This document shows, piece by piece, positions 16,705 to 25,480 of a stretch of DNA of 64,000 bases. Positions within the stretch are counted from its first letter, which is position 1. Each line of letters opens with the position of its first letter. Position numbers and translations under genes: made by a program. Source of the DNA: Streptomyces sp. 35G-GA-8 (GTDB lineage Bacteria; Actinomycetota; Actinomycetes; Streptomycetales; Streptomycetaceae). Location: assembly GCF_023534745.1 (NCBI RefSeq), contig NZ_JAMHJQ010000007.1, forward strand, positions 50,497 through 114,496, read 5' to 3'. Under the pieces are notes generated by a model. The model was not told the DNA's origin and searched no databases. It saw only the letters and a list, made by a program, of their open reading frames with translations.

Positions 16705-17634
16705 TCAGCGTCGGCGGGCGGCCCTTGCCAGCAGCAGGGCTCCGCCGCCCGCCCCGAGCAGCGCCACCGCGCCGCCCGCCAGATACGGCGTCGAGGAGTT
16801 GCCGCCCGTCTCCGCGAGGTTCTCCTCGGCCGGCTCCGCAACGGTCTGGGGCTTCGTATCGGCCTTCGCGGGCGCGGACTTCTCCGGTTCCGGCGTCTCG
16901 GTGGCCGCGGGCGCCTTCGGCGACTCGCAGGTGGCTCCGGCGAGCGTGACGGTGCCCTCGACCTCGGCGACGTTCAGCTTGAGCGGGTTGATCGACACAC
17001 GCAGTTCGAGCGCACTGGCCGCGGCCGTACGGGACGTGGTGTGCGTCTTCGACAGATCGAGCGTGACGGTGCCCACACCGGGGACCTCGACCCGGGTGGG
17101 ACCGCCCGCGGAGAGCGTGACGCGCTTGCCGAGCACCGTCACCTGGCCGAGCAGTTCCGACTCCGCGACCGGCCGCTTCCCGGCCACGCAGACCGCCTTG
17201 GAGGTGACCTCCTGGAGCTCGATGAGCGAGAGCAGCGGCAGTCCGGGCACATGCACCTTCGCGTGGGCGAGGTTGGTGTATCCCTCCGCCTTGTGCGCGT
17301 CGGCCGTCGCCCTCGCGGTGGCCACGTCGGCGCGCAGCACGGTGAAAGCCCTGCCCTGGTCGACCCCGTCCAGCTGAACGCTCAGGGTGGTCTTGTCCGC
17401 GTTCGCGGGCGCCGACACCTCGTTCAGGGCGGCCCGCAGGGGCACGTTGAGGGTCTTGTTGAGCAGGGACACGTCGAGGCCGGTCCTGAGCACGACCGCG
17501 GTCGCGCGCCCGTCGCCCGCGCCCTCGGTGGCCCGCGCCGGAGCGGCGAGGACCAGAGGGCCCGCCGTCAGTGCGCCGGCGGCCATCAGGGCGGCGGCTC
17601 GACGTGCGGGCATGCGGAAGGTGTTGCTGTTCAA
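16705..17634 (-). CDS. SCO1860-family LAETG-anchored surface protein
   Basis: Secreted cell-wall protein. It has an N-terminal signal peptide (basic MPARR, hydrophobic core, APARA cleavage region), about 220 residues of extracellular beta-rich sequence, a Pro/Glu/Ala-rich stalk, and a sortase sorting signal: LAETG, then a hydrophobic segment and an RAARRR tail. LAXTG is the motif of streptomycete class E sortases. Two Cys (in KAVCVAG and GATCES) could form a disulfide. I chose the TTG at 17634 because GGGGG lies 9 nt upstream; the in-frame ATG at 17613 has no ribosome site. No sortase gene is in the window. Function is unknown. Confidence 0.82.
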   Translation of the reverse strand: MNSNTFRMPARRAAALMAAGALTAGPLVLAAPARATEGAGDGRATAVVLRTGLDVSLLNKTLNVPLRAALNEVSAPANADKTTLSVQLDGVDQGRAFTVLRADVATARATADAHKAEGYTNLAHAKVHVPGLPLLSLIELQEVTSKAVCVAGKRPVAESELLGQVTVLGKRVTLSAGGPTRVEVPGVGTVTLDLSKTHTTSRTAAASALELRVSINPLKLNVAEVEGTVTLAGATCESPKAPAATETPEPEKSAPAKADTKPQTVAEPAEENLAETGGNSSTPYLAGGAVALLGAGGGALLLARAARRR

Positions 17635-18024
17635 GATGTGGAACCCCCACAAGAGATTTGGTGTCGCCGGCCCGCCCAACGGGGACACGGGGCGGCGGCG
17701 ACCGAGACACCGGAATCTTTACGCACGGAGAGTGAACCGGCAGACACCTGAGGCGAGTTCACTCCAAAGTGGGGTTTCCGGGTAGATATTCGATTCTTGT
17801 GGCACATGGGTTCCTCGAAGCCCCATGGATGACCGCCCGTCAGAGGGCAGAAGCGACCCGCGCCCCCTCAAGGGCGCCAGCGCGCAAGGGAGTTCAACGA
17901 CACCGGTCGCCCCGCGTCACGCCTCCGTCAACCGAGTGCCGCCCGGCCCGGCGCAGTCGCTACCGGTCGCTACCGGTCGCCACCAGTAGCCACCGGTCGC
18001 CACCGGTCGTCAATCACGCTCCGA
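17635..18024. other. Intergenic region with promoter-like and repeat sequence
   Basis: About 390 bp upstream of the LAETG gene and downstream of the amidohydrolase. It has a lower-GC stretch near 17760-17800 that could hold the promoter of the LAETG gene. Near the amidohydrolase stop it carries a 10-bp tandem repeat, listed separately. No gene was found. Confidence 0.4.
17955..18004. repeat. Five 10-bp tandem repeats
   Basis: Units of GGTCGCTACC type run head to tail: AGTCGCTACC, GGTCGCTACC, GGTCGCCACC, AGTAGCCACC, GGTCGCCACC. The array ends 20 nt from the amidohydrolase stop codon. Confidence 0.8.
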
Positions 18025-19116
18025 TCAGCCGACGATCTGCCCGTTCAGCACGATCCGGCGCGGCGCCGCCAGGACCCGTACGTCCGCGCGCGGATCCTCG
18101 CCGTACACCACGAGGTCTCCGGGAGCGCCCTCCTCCAAGGACGGACGGCCCAGCCACTCGCGCGCACCCCATGTGGTCGCCGAGAGCGCCTCCACCGGCG
18201 GGATCCCGGCCTTTGTCAGCTCCTCGACCTCGCCCGCCACCAGACCATGGGCCAGACCGCCGCCCGCGTCCGTGCCGACGAAGACCGGGACGCCCGCGTC
18301 GTACGCCGCGCGCACGGTGTCGTAGCGGCGCTCGTACAGCCGGTTCATATGCGCCGACCAGCGCGGGAACTTGTCCTGCCCGCCCGCCGCGAGCCGGGGG
18401 AACGTGGCGATGTTGACCAGCGTCGGAACGATCGCGACGCCACGCTCCGCGAAGAGCGGGACGGTGTCCTCGGTGAGCCCCGTCGCGTGCTCGATACAGT
18501 CGATGCCCGCCTCGACGAGATCGCGCAGGGAGTCCTCGGCGAAGCAGTGCGCGGTGACCCTGGCCCCGAGCCGGTGTGCCTCCGCGATGGCCTCCTCGAC
18601 CTCGGCGCGCGGCCAGCAGGCGGTCAGATCGCCCGCGTCGCGGTCGATCCAGTCACCGACGAGCTTCACCCAGCCGTCGCCGCGCCGGGCCTCCCCCGCC
18701 ACATACGCGACCAGATCCTCGGGCTCGATCTCATACGCGTAGTTGCGGATGTAGCGGCGGGTACGGGCGATATGGCGGCCCGCCCTGATGATCTTCGGCA
18801 GATCCTCGCGGTCGTCGATCCAGTGGGTGTCCACGGGCGATCCGGCGTCCCTGAGCAGCAGGGCGCCCGCCTCGCGCTCGTCGAGCGCCTGCTTCTCGGT
18901 GGTCGCCTCGTCGACCGCGCCGTGATGGTCGAGGCCGACATGGCAGTGGGCGTCCACCAGACCGGGCAGCGCCCAGCCCTCGACCGTACGGACATCGCGG
19001 GCGCCGGCGGGCCGCTCGTAGCTGATCCTGCCGCCCACGACCCACAGTTCGTCCCTGATCTCCTCGGGGCCGACAAGCACCCGCCCCTTCACCCGCAGCA
19101 CCGTGTGATCAGTCAT
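18025..19116 (-). CDS. Amidohydrolase family protein (imidazolonepropionase-like)
   Basis: Metal-dependent hydrolase of the amidohydrolase superfamily, 363 aa; the substrate is unknown. The beta/alpha-barrel metal ligands are visible: HxH in LVDAHCHVG (about 57-61), His in VTAHCFAED, His in IEHATGLTE, and the catalytic Asp in FVGTDAGGG. A lysine in GWVKLVGDW may be the carboxylated bridging residue. The start is the ATG at 19116. It is divergent from the class V aminotransferase at 19298, with 181 nt between them. Confidence 0.85.
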   Translation of the reverse strand: MTDHTVLRVKGRVLVGPEEIRDELWVVGGRISYERPAGARDVRTVEGWALPGLVDAHCHVGLDHHGAVDEATTEKQALDEREAGALLLRDAGSPVDTHWIDDREDLPKIIRAGRHIARTRRYIRNYAYEIEPEDLVAYVAGEARRGDGWVKLVGDWIDRDAGDLTACWPRAEVEEAIAEAHRLGARVTAHCFAEDSLRDLVEAGIDCIEHATGLTEDTVPLFAERGVAIVPTLVNIATFPRLAAGGQDKFPRWSAHMNRLYERRYDTVRAAYDAGVPVFVGTDAGGGLAHGLVAGEVEELTKAGIPPVEALSATTWGAREWLGRPSLEEGAPGDLVVYGEDPRADVRVLAAPRRIVLNGQIVG

Positions 19117-19297
19117 GAGCAGCACTGTACGAGGCCGTGAGTACCCTCGACCGGGGGGTTCCGCACACAGGTCCGATCCCGGCCCCGTACCCCACCTTCC
19201 CTCTCCGTATCCACGCCCCGAACCGACCACCGACCGATCCCGAACCGACCCGCTCCGGCCCACCACGGCCGGGCGACCCACCGAAGAGAGCACCGCC

Positions 19298-20419
19298 GTG
19301 ACACACCCGCTGCTGGACCTGCCCCCGCTGACTGCCGCGCACTTCGCCGCCATCGAGCGCCGCGTGGCCTCGCTCCTCGCCACCGAGAACGATGTCGTGA
19401 TCATGCAGGGCGAGGCGCTGCTGCCGCTGGAGGGCTGCATCCGCGGCGGCGCCGGTCCCGGTTCCACCGCGCTGAACGTCGTCACGGGGCCGTACGGGCA
19501 GACCTTCGGGAACTGGCTGCGCGACTGCGGTGCGGTGGTCGTGGACCTGGAGGTGCCGTTCCACACGGCCGTGACCGCGGCGGCGGTCGAACGGTCGCTG
19601 GCCGCGCATCCCGAGATCGACTTCGTCTCGCTGGTGCACGCGGAGGCGGCGACCGGCAACACCAACCCGGTCGCGGAGATCGGCGAGGTGGTGCGGGCCC
19701 ATGGCGCGCTGTTCATGCTGGACGCCGTGGCGTCGGTGGCCGCCGAGCCGCTGCTCACCGACGCCTGGGGGGTGGATCTGTGTGTGATCGGCGCGCAGAA
19801 GGCGATGGGCGGTCCCGCCGGGGTCTCCGCGGTGTCCGTGAGCGGGCGGGCCTGGGAGCGGTTCGCCGCCAACCCCCGGGCCCCGCGCCGCTCGTATCTC
19901 TCGCTCCTCGACTGGAAGGAGCGCTGGATCGACGGCGAGCGCCGCGCGCTGCCGCACGCCCCGGCCCAGTTGGAGATGCTGGCGCTGGAAGCATGTCTGG
20001 AGCGCATCGAGGCGGCGGGCCCGGCCACAGTCATGGCCCGGCACGCCTCGGCCGCGGCGGCCACCCGCGCGGGCGCGCTGGCGCTGGGCGGCGGTCTGAC
20101 GCCGTTCGTCCACGAGGCCGCCGACGCCGCCCCGGTGGCCACGACGCTCCGTACACCGGCCGGGGTGGACGCCGCCGGTGTGGTGGCGAAGGCGCTGGCC
20201 GCCGATCCGTCGCTGCCGCTGGTCGCGGGCGGCGGGGCGCTCGCCGCGGAGATGATCCGGGTCAACCACTACGGCGCCGACGCGACCCCGGCCGCCGTGC
20301 GGTCCTCGCTGCTCGCGCTGGGCGCGGCGCTCGACGGCTCCGGAGGCGTGGTGGACCCGGAGGCGGCGGTGCGGGCGGCCGACGAGGCGTGGCGCCAGGG
20401 CATGGCCGACGAGGCGTAG
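19298..20419 (+). CDS. Class V aminotransferase (alanine-glyoxylate/serine-pyruvate type)
   Basis: PLP-dependent fold-type I enzyme, 373 aa, resembling alanine-glyoxylate or serine-pyruvate aminotransferases. The Schiff-base lysine is Lys168 in VIGAQKAMGGPAG. LVHAEAATGNTNPV and FMLDAVASVAAEP are the substrate and PLP-ring blocks. The GTG at 19298 has a GAAGAGAG ribosome site. It lies just before the ectoine genes, but a strong inverted repeat and an AT-rich gap separate them. A role in glyoxylate/serine or taurine metabolism is possible, not shown. Confidence 0.85.
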   Translation: MTHPLLDLPPLTAAHFAAIERRVASLLATENDVVIMQGEALLPLEGCIRGGAGPGSTALNVVTGPYGQTFGNWLRDCGAVVVDLEVPFHTAVTAAAVERSLAAHPEIDFVSLVHAEAATGNTNPVAEIGEVVRAHGALFMLDAVASVAAEPLLTDAWGVDLCVIGAQKAMGGPAGVSAVSVSGRAWERFAANPRAPRRSYLSLLDWKERWIDGERRALPHAPAQLEMLALEACLERIEAAGPATVMARHASAAAATRAGALALGGGLTPFVHEAADAAPVATTLRTPAGVDAAGVVAKALAADPSLPLVAGGGALAAEMIRVNHYGADATPAAVRSSLLALGAALDGSGGVVDPEAAVRAADEAWRQGMADEA

Positions 20420-20517
20420 CGGAGCCGGCGAGTGGCCGAGGGCCTGTCCCATGGCCTGGCCGGCCTCGGAATCATATGTGGCCGCAGTATCCATAAATTG
20501 AAGTGGGTATTAATTCG

Positions 20518-20561
20518 CGAATACGGGAAGATGCTTTACCGCGAGCAGCTTCCCGTATTCG
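20518..20561. terminator. 13-bp perfect inverted repeat, possible terminator
   Basis: CGAATACGGGAAG (20518-20530) pairs exactly with CTTCCCGTATTCG (20549-20561), leaving an 18-nt loop. It lies 98 nt after the aminotransferase stop and could terminate that transcript. The AT content of the stem and the long loop would also suit a regulatory structure. Confidence 0.5.
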
Positions 20562-20791
20562 TCTGCCCCGGTTTCTCTGCCCTAAACGCCAAGATTTCAT
20601 CAGGGCCTCCGGTGTGATTCCGAGCGGTCTCCCGAGCGTTACGGACATGTGACCGAGTCCACAAATCCGCCCGTTTCGCCCCAACATATAGCTACATTTT
20701 ACCCCGATCCGGGGTCGGCGCATCAGGTCCCACATGCCCGCGCGATAACACAGCCCGGCGTCTCACCCAACCCCTGGCCCAGATGCATCTT

Positions 20792-20814
20792 TTGAATTTG
20801 CTGGGTAAATTCAA
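20792..20814 (+). promoter_or_regulatory. Inverted repeat at the ectA promoter
   Basis: TTGAATTT (20792-20799), 7-nt spacer, AAATTCAA (20807-20814): a perfect 8-bp dyad ending 5 nt before the ectA ATG. TAAATT (20806-20811) could be the -10 box, which would place transcription start at or very near the ATG. It may be an operator for osmotic control; no regulator is assigned. Confidence 0.5.
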
Positions 20815-20819
20815 TCCGT

Positions 20820-21359
20820 ATGACCGCCGCACAAGCAGACCTTGCAGGCGCCCGAAGCGAATTCCCCCGACCCTTCACGACCGACGCCCCACGAGTGGAG
20901 GACGGAGCCGCGATCTGGCGCATTGCCCGCGACTCCCAGGTCCTGGACCTCAACTCCTCGTACAGCTACCTGCTCTGGTGTCGTGACTTCGCCGCCACCT
21001 CGCTCGTCGCCCGTGACGAGACGGGATCCCCGGTCGCCTTCGTCACGGGGTACGTACGGCCGGAGCGCCCCGAGACGCTGGTCGTCTGGCAGGTGGCCGT
21101 CGACGCGGGCCACCGCGGCCACGGTCTCGCGGGCACCCTGCTCGACGAGCTGACCGCCCGGGTGGCCGAGGAGCGGGGCATCACGGCCGTAGAGACGACC
21201 GTGACCCCCGACAACATCGCCTCGGACCGGCTGTTCACCGCGTACGCCGCGCGTCACGGCGCCACGCTTGAGCGCGAGGTCCTTTTCGACGGCGGACTGT
21301 TCCCCGACGGGGTGCACCAGCCGGAGGTGCTCTACCGCATCGGACCGCTCTCGCCCTGA
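20820..21359 (+). CDS. ectA: L-2,4-diaminobutyrate acetyltransferase EctA
   Basis: GNAT-fold enzyme that acetylates L-2,4-diaminobutyrate at N4 with acetyl-CoA, the second step of ectoine synthesis. The 179-aa protein shows the EctA signature LDLNSSYSYLLWCRDFAATS and the acetyl-CoA loop DAGHRGHGLAGTLL (Q/RxxGxG/A type). It ends with LYRIG, as usual. The ATG at 20820 has no Shine-Dalgarno and lies directly behind a putative -10 box, which suggests a leaderless mRNA. It is first in ectABCD. Confidence 0.97.
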   Translation: MTAAQADLAGARSEFPRPFTTDAPRVEDGAAIWRIARDSQVLDLNSSYSYLLWCRDFAATSLVARDETGSPVAFVTGYVRPERPETLVVWQVAVDAGHRGHGLAGTLLDELTARVAEERGITAVETTVTPDNIASDRLFTAYAARHGATLEREVLFDGGLFPDGVHQPEVLYRIGPLSP

Positions 21360-21384
21360 GCACGCCCGCGCCGGAGCCCGTCGA

Positions 21385-21433
21385 GGGCTCCCGCGCCGCC
21401 GCGCCCGGGGGCTCCCGCGCCGCCGCGCCCGGG
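21385..21433. repeat. 24-bp tandem duplication between ectA and ectB
   Basis: GGGCTCCCGCGCCGCCGCGC and the following CCGG are repeated with a 24-nt period. The two copies overlap by one base. It lies in the 194-nt ectA-ectB spacer. Confidence 0.75.
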
Positions 21434-21553
21434 TACGCCCGTATCACGCCGCGCACGCCACACAGCGGCGCGCGGCGCGCAGGAGCGTCCGAGCCCCGAG
21501 CACACTCCCGCTCTCTCCCATCACCCGCACACCCCCATCGGCAGGAGACCCCC

Positions 21554-22822
21554 ATGACCATCACCCCGCCCGCACTGAGCGTCTTCGAGACCCTTGAATC
21601 CGAGGTGCGCAGCTACTGCCGCGGCTGGCCCGCCGTGTTCGACCGCGCGCGGGGCGCCCGCCTCACCGACGAGGACGGCCATGGCTACCTCGACTTCTTC
21701 GCCGGCGCCGGCTCACTCAACTACGGCCACAACAACCCGGTGCTGAAACGCGCGCTGATCGACTACATCGAGCGTGACGGCATCACCCATGGCCTCGACA
21801 TGGCGACGACCGCGAAACGCGCGTTCCTGGAGTCCTTCCAGAACGTGGTGCTCCGGCCGCGTGATCTGCCGTACAAGGTCATGTTCCCCGGGCCCACCGG
21901 CACCAACGCGGTGGAGGCCGCGCTCAAGCTCGCCCGCAAGGTGAAGGGCCGCGAGTCGATCGTCTCCTTCACCAACGCCTTCCACGGCATGTCGCTCGGC
22001 TCGCTCGCCGTCACCGGCAACGCGTTCAAGCGCGCCGGTGCCGGTATCCCGCTGGTGCACGGCACCCCGATGCCCTTCGACAACTACCTGGACGGCCAGA
22101 CCCCCGACTTCCTCTGGTTCGAACGGCTGCTTGAGGACCAGGGCTCCGGGCTCAACAAGCCCGCCGCCGTCATCGTCGAGACCATCCAGGGCGAGGGCGG
22201 CATCAATGTCGCCAGGCCCGAGTGGCTGCGGGCGCTGGCCGATCTCTGCCACCGCCAGGACATGCTGCTGATCGTCGACGACATCCAGATGGGCTGCGGC
22301 CGTACCGGCGCCTTCTTCTCGTTCGAGGAGGCGGGCATCACCCCGGACATCGTCACGCTGTCCAAGTCCATCAGCGGGTACGGGCTTCCCATGTCGCTGT
22401 GCCTGTTCACGCCGGAGCTGGACGTCTGGGAGCCCGGCGAGCACAACGGCACCTTCCGGGGCAACAACCCGGCGTTCGTCACCGCCGCCGCCGCGCTCAC
22501 CACGTACTGGGCCGACGGCCAGATGGAGAAGCAGACCATCGCCCGCGGTGAGCAGGTGGAACGGGCGCTCTTCGCGATCCGCGCCGAGAGCAGCGGCGAT
22601 GTCCCCGATGTGCGGGGCCGCGGGCTGGTCTGGGGCCTGGAGTTCGAGGACAAGAGCCGCGCCTCCGCCGTCTGCGCCCGCGCCTTCGAGCTGGGTCTGC
22701 TGCTGGAGACCTCGGGCCCGCAGAGCGAGGTGGTCAAGCTGCTGCCGCCGCTCACCATCACCGCGGAAGAGCTCGACGAGGGGCTGCGCACGGTGGAGCG
22801 CGCCGTACGCGAGACCGCCTGA
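21554..22822 (+). CDS. ectB: Diaminobutyrate--2-oxoglutarate aminotransferase EctB
   Basis: Class III PLP transaminase that makes L-2,4-diaminobutyrate from aspartate semialdehyde with glutamate as amino donor, the first step of the ectoine pathway. At 422 aa it has the normal length. Visible blocks are [19 protein letters not shown], the [16 protein letters not shown]-binding stretch, and Lys271 in [14 protein letters not shown] good GGAG site precedes the ATG. Confidence 0.97.
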   Translation: MTITPPALSVFETLESEVRSYCRGWPAVFDRARGARLTDEDGHGYLDFFAGAGSLNYGHNNPVLKRALIDYIERDGITHGLDMATTAKRAFLESFQNVVLRPRDLPYKVMFPGPTGTNAVEAALKLARKVKGRESIVSFTNAFHGMSLGSLAVTGNAFKRAGAGIPLVHGTPMPFDNYLDGQTPDFLWFERLLEDQGSGLNKPAAVIVETIQGEGGINVARPEWLRALADLCHRQDMLLIVDDIQMGCGRTGAFFSFEEAGITPDIVTLSKSISGYGLPMSLCLFTPELDVWEPGEHNGTFRGNNPAFVTAAAALTTYWADGQMEKQTIARGEQVERALFAIRAESSGDVPDVRGRGLVWGLEFEDKSRASAVCARAFELGLLLETSGPQSEVVKLLPPLTITAEELDEGLRTVERAVRETA

Positions 22823-22825
22823 TCC

Positions 22826-22893
22826 GGCGCACCGCACACGGAAGCGCACCACACACGGAGGCGCACCGCACACGGAAGCGCACCACACGCGGA
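22826..22893 (+). repeat. Four 17-bp tandem repeats between ectB and ectC
   Basis: Units 22826-22842, 22843-22859, 22860-22876 and 22877-22893 alternate between GGCGCACCGCACACGGA and AGCGCACCACACACGGA forms. A smaller duplication (ACCGCAGAAGAG twice) follows and includes the ectC ribosome-site region. Confidence 0.85.
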
Positions 22894-22952
22894 AGCGCGC
22901 ACAGAGCGACCGCAGAAGAGAGAACCGCAGAAGAGAAAGGCGTCAAGGCACC

Positions 22953-23351
22953 GTGATCGTCCGATCGTTCAAGGACATCGAGAACACCGACCGCCATGTG
23001 AAGTCGGCCTCGGGCACCTGGGAGAGCAAGCGCATCGTGCTCGCCAAGGAGAAGGCCGGCTTCTCCCTCCACGAGACCGTCCTGTACGCGGGTACGGAGA
23101 CATCGATGTGGTACGCCAACCACATCGAGGCCGTGCTGTGTGTCGAGGGCGAGGCCGAACTCACCGACGACGAGACCGGTGAGACCCACTGGATCGCCCC
23201 CGGCACGATGTATCTGCTGGACGGGCACGAGCACCACACGCTCCGCCCGAAGACCGACTTCCGCTGCGTCTGTGTGTTCAATCCACCGGTGACCGGGCGG
23301 GAGGACCACGACGAGAACGGTGTCTACCCGCTGCTGACAGAGGAGGGCTGA
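22953..23351 (+). CDS. ectC: L-ectoine synthase EctC
   Basis: Cupin-fold, metal-dependent enzyme that closes N4-acetyl-diaminobutyrate to ectoine. The 132-aa length is typical. [16 protein letters not shown] is the conserved start and supports the GTG at 22953. The cupin metal and substrate residues lie in [20 protein letters not shown] and [11 protein letters not shown]. It follows ectB after 130 nt of repeated DNA and leads into ectD with a 2-nt gap. Confidence 0.97.
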   Translation: MIVRSFKDIENTDRHVKSASGTWESKRIVLAKEKAGFSLHETVLYAGTETSMWYANHIEAVLCVEGEAELTDDETGETHWIAPGTMYLLDGHEHHTLRPKTDFRCVCVFNPPVTGREDHDENGVYPLLTEEG

Positions 23352-23353
23352 CC

Positions 23354-24250
23354 ATGACCACCACCCCCGTACGGACCGATCTGTACCCCACGCGCGGCCT
23401 CGGCGAGGTGACCACCCCCCGGCAGGACCCCGTCGTCTGGTCCCCTCCCGGCGTGCCGGGCCCGATCGCGCCGGGAGATCTCGGCCGCTTCGAGCGGGAC
23501 GGTTTCCTCGCGGTCGAGCAGCTGATCGGCCCGGACGAGGTGGCGCTCTACCGTGCCGAGCTGGAACGGCTGATCACCGACCCGGCGGTACGGGCGGACG
23601 AGCGCTCGATCATCGAGCCCACGTCCCAGGACGTACGGTCGGTCTTCGAGATCCACCGCATCAGTGAGATCTTCGCCGGGCTCGTACGCGACGAGCGGGT
23701 GGTGGGCCGCGCACGGCAGATCCTCGGCTCCGAGGTCTATGTGCACCAGTCCCGGATCAACGTCAAGCCGGGCTTCGGCGCCTCGGGCTTCTACTGGCAC
23801 TCGGACTTCGAGACCTGGCACGCGGAGGACGGTCTGCCGAACATGCGGACCGTATCGGTCTCCATCGCGCTGACCGAGAACTTCGACACCAACGGCGGTC
23901 TGATGATCATGCCGGGGTCGCACACGTCCTTCCTGGGGTGCGCCGGCGAGACCCCGCGCGACAACTACAAGCAGTCGCTGAAGATGCAGGACGCCGGTAC
24001 GCCCTCGAACGAGGCGCTGACGGCCCTGGCCGACCGGCACGGGATCAAGCTCTTCACGGGCAAGGCCGGTTCGGCGACCTGGTTCGACTGCAACTGCATG
24101 CACGGCTCGGGCGACAACATCACGCCGTACCCGCGCAGCAATGTCTTCATCGTGTTCAACAGCGTGGAGAACGCGGCGCAGGAGCCGTTCGCGGCGCCGG
24201 TGCCGCGGCCGGACTTCATCGGGGCCAGGGACTTCACGCCCGTACGCTGA
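23354..24250 (+). CDS. ectD: Ectoine hydroxylase EctD
   Basis: Fe(II)/2-oxoglutarate dioxygenase that converts ectoine to 5-hydroxyectoine. The 298-aa protein carries the EctD signature: FYWHSDFETWHAEDG contains the iron His and Asp, and the C-terminal iron His lies in CNCMHGSGDN. The RxxxxF residues for 2-oxoglutarate follow. A GAGGAGGG ribosome site overlaps the ectC stop, so the two are coupled. Presence of ectD predicts that both ectoine and hydroxyectoine are made. Confidence 0.97.
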   Translation: MTTTPVRTDLYPTRGLGEVTTPRQDPVVWSPPGVPGPIAPGDLGRFERDGFLAVEQLIGPDEVALYRAELERLITDPAVRADERSIIEPTSQDVRSVFEIHRISEIFAGLVRDERVVGRARQILGSEVYVHQSRINVKPGFGASGFYWHSDFETWHAEDGLPNMRTVSVSIALTENFDTNGGLMIMPGSHTSFLGCAGETPRDNYKQSLKMQDAGTPSNEALTALADRHGIKLFTGKAGSATWFDCNCMHGSGDNITPYPRSNVFIVFNSVENAAQEPFAAPVPRPDFIGARDFTPVR

Positions 24251-24276
24251 CACGGCTGACACGGCTGACACGGCTG
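24247..24276. repeat. Three 9-bp tandem repeats at the ectD stop
   Basis: CTGACACGG is repeated three times (24247-24273) and begins in the last codon of ectD, so each unit carries an extra TGA. Confidence 0.75.
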
Positions 24277-24287
24277 GTTGCGTTCGC

Positions 24288-24330
24288 GGGGCGCGGGGCG
24301 GGTCATGACGACCGGCCCCGCGCCCCTTTT
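24288..24330 (+). terminator. Rho-independent terminator of ectABCD
   Basis: GGGGCGCGGGGC (24288-24299) pairs perfectly with GCCCCGCGCCCC (24315-24326) and is followed by TTTT. It lies 37 nt after ectD. Confidence 0.85.
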
Positions 24331-24353
24331 CCTCGACCGTCGGCCGGTCCCGG

Positions 24354-25418
24354 TCAGTTCTCCAGGGCCGGGTAGTCGATGTAGCCCTTGTCGTCACCGC
24401 CGAAGAAGGACGCCGGGTCGGGGGTGTTGTACGGGCCACCCGCCTTGAGCCGGGCCGGCAGATCGGGGTTGGCGAGGAAGAGCGCGCCGAAGGAGAGCAG
24501 ATCGGCGGTGCCGTCCTCGATCAGCGCCAGCTCGTCGGCGCCGGTGAAGCCCTCGGTGGCCGCGTTGAGGACGAGCGTCCCGGAGTACAGCTTGCGCAGG
24601 GTGACCGTCAGTTCGCGGTTGTTCTCGATCAGATGCAGATAGCCGAGGCCGATCGGCTCCAGCTGCCTGACCAGCTCGGTGTACACGGGCTCCGGGTCGG
24701 GCTCCGACACCCCGTTGTAGGGGTTGCCGGGCGAGATCCGGATCGCGGTCCGCTCGGCCCCGATCTCCGCGGCGACGGCGCGGGTCACCTCGACCGCGAA
24801 GCGGATGCGGGCCTCGTCGGAGCCGCCCCACTCGTCGGTGCGCAGATTGGAGTTGGGGGCCAGGAACTGATGGATCAGATAGCCGTTGGCGCCGTGCAGC
24901 TCGACCCCGTCGAAGCCCGCCTCGATCGCGTTGCGGGCCGCCTCGGCGAAGTCGCCGATGGTCTCCCGTACTTCGTCGGAGGTCAGCTCGCGCGGGACGA
25001 TGAAGTCCTTGGGGCCGTCATGGGTGAAGACCTGCCCCGGTGCGGCGACGGCGGAGGCACTGACCGGAACGAGGCCGTCCGGCAGCAGGACCGGGTGGCC
25101 GATCCGGCCCGCGTGCATGATCTGCGCGAAGATCCTGCCGCCCTTGGCGTGTACGGCGTCGGTGACCTTGCGCCAGGCCGCGATCTGCTCCGTGCTGTGC
25201 AGTCCGGGGGTGTCGGGGTAGCCCTGACCGACCACGGAGGGCTGGGTGCCCTCGGTGATGATCAGGCCCGCCGAGGCCCGCTGCGCGTAGTACTCCACCG
25301 TCGAGTCGGTGGGCGAGTTACCGGCGCCGAAGGCACGGCTGCGGGTCATCGGGGCCATGGCGATGCGGTTGGCGAGCTGCGTACCCGACAGGTCGATCGG
25401 GTCGAACGCGGTGGTCAT
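24354..25418 (-). CDS. Old Yellow Enzyme family ene-reductase (NADH:flavin oxidoreductase)
   Basis: FMN-dependent enzyme, 354 aa, expected to reduce activated C=C bonds of enones, quinones or nitro compounds with NAD(P)H. The OYE landmarks are NRIAMAPMTRSRA (N-terminal flavin stretch), LIITEGTQ, QIMHAGRIGHP, the catalytic segment GFDGVELHGANGYLIHQFL with its His-Gly-Ala-Asn, and NLRTDEWGGS. The start is the ATG at 25418, preceded by GGGAG; another in-frame ATG lies at 25430. It diverges from a MarR regulator across shared inverted repeats, so MarR probably controls it. Confidence 0.92.
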   Translation of the reverse strand: MTTAFDPIDLSGTQLANRIAMAPMTRSRAFGAGNSPTDSTVEYYAQRASAGLIITEGTQPSVVGQGYPDTPGLHSTEQIAAWRKVTDAVHAKGGRIFAQIMHAGRIGHPVLLPDGLVPVSASAVAAPGQVFTHDGPKDFIVPRELTSDEVRETIGDFAEAARNAIEAGFDGVELHGANGYLIHQFLAPNSNLRTDEWGGSDEARIRFAVEVTRAVAAEIGAERTAIRISPGNPYNGVSEPDPEPVYTELVRQLEPIGLGYLHLIENNRELTVTLRKLYSGTLVLNAATEGFTGADELALIEDGTADLLSFGALFLANPDLPARLKAGGPYNTPDPASFFGGDDKGYIDYPALEN

Positions 25419-25480
25419 GGAGGCTCCCATAGCGGTCGTGAACGGTCGTGAAGAGTGCGGAACAAGGGCATGACGACATA

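Larger units (their letters stand above)
20420..20819. other. AT-richer intergenic region upstream of ectA
   Basis: About 400 bp, clearly lower in GC than the surrounding DNA. It holds a long inverted repeat (20518-20561) and the ectA promoter/operator region (20790-20819), listed separately. No coding frame is supported. Confidence 0.6.

Noticed and set aside
18025-20265. 746-aa minus-strand frame covering the amidohydrolase and the region opposite the aminotransferase
   Set aside because: Only the last 363 codons resemble a protein family; the rest is antisense to the plus-strand aminotransferase.
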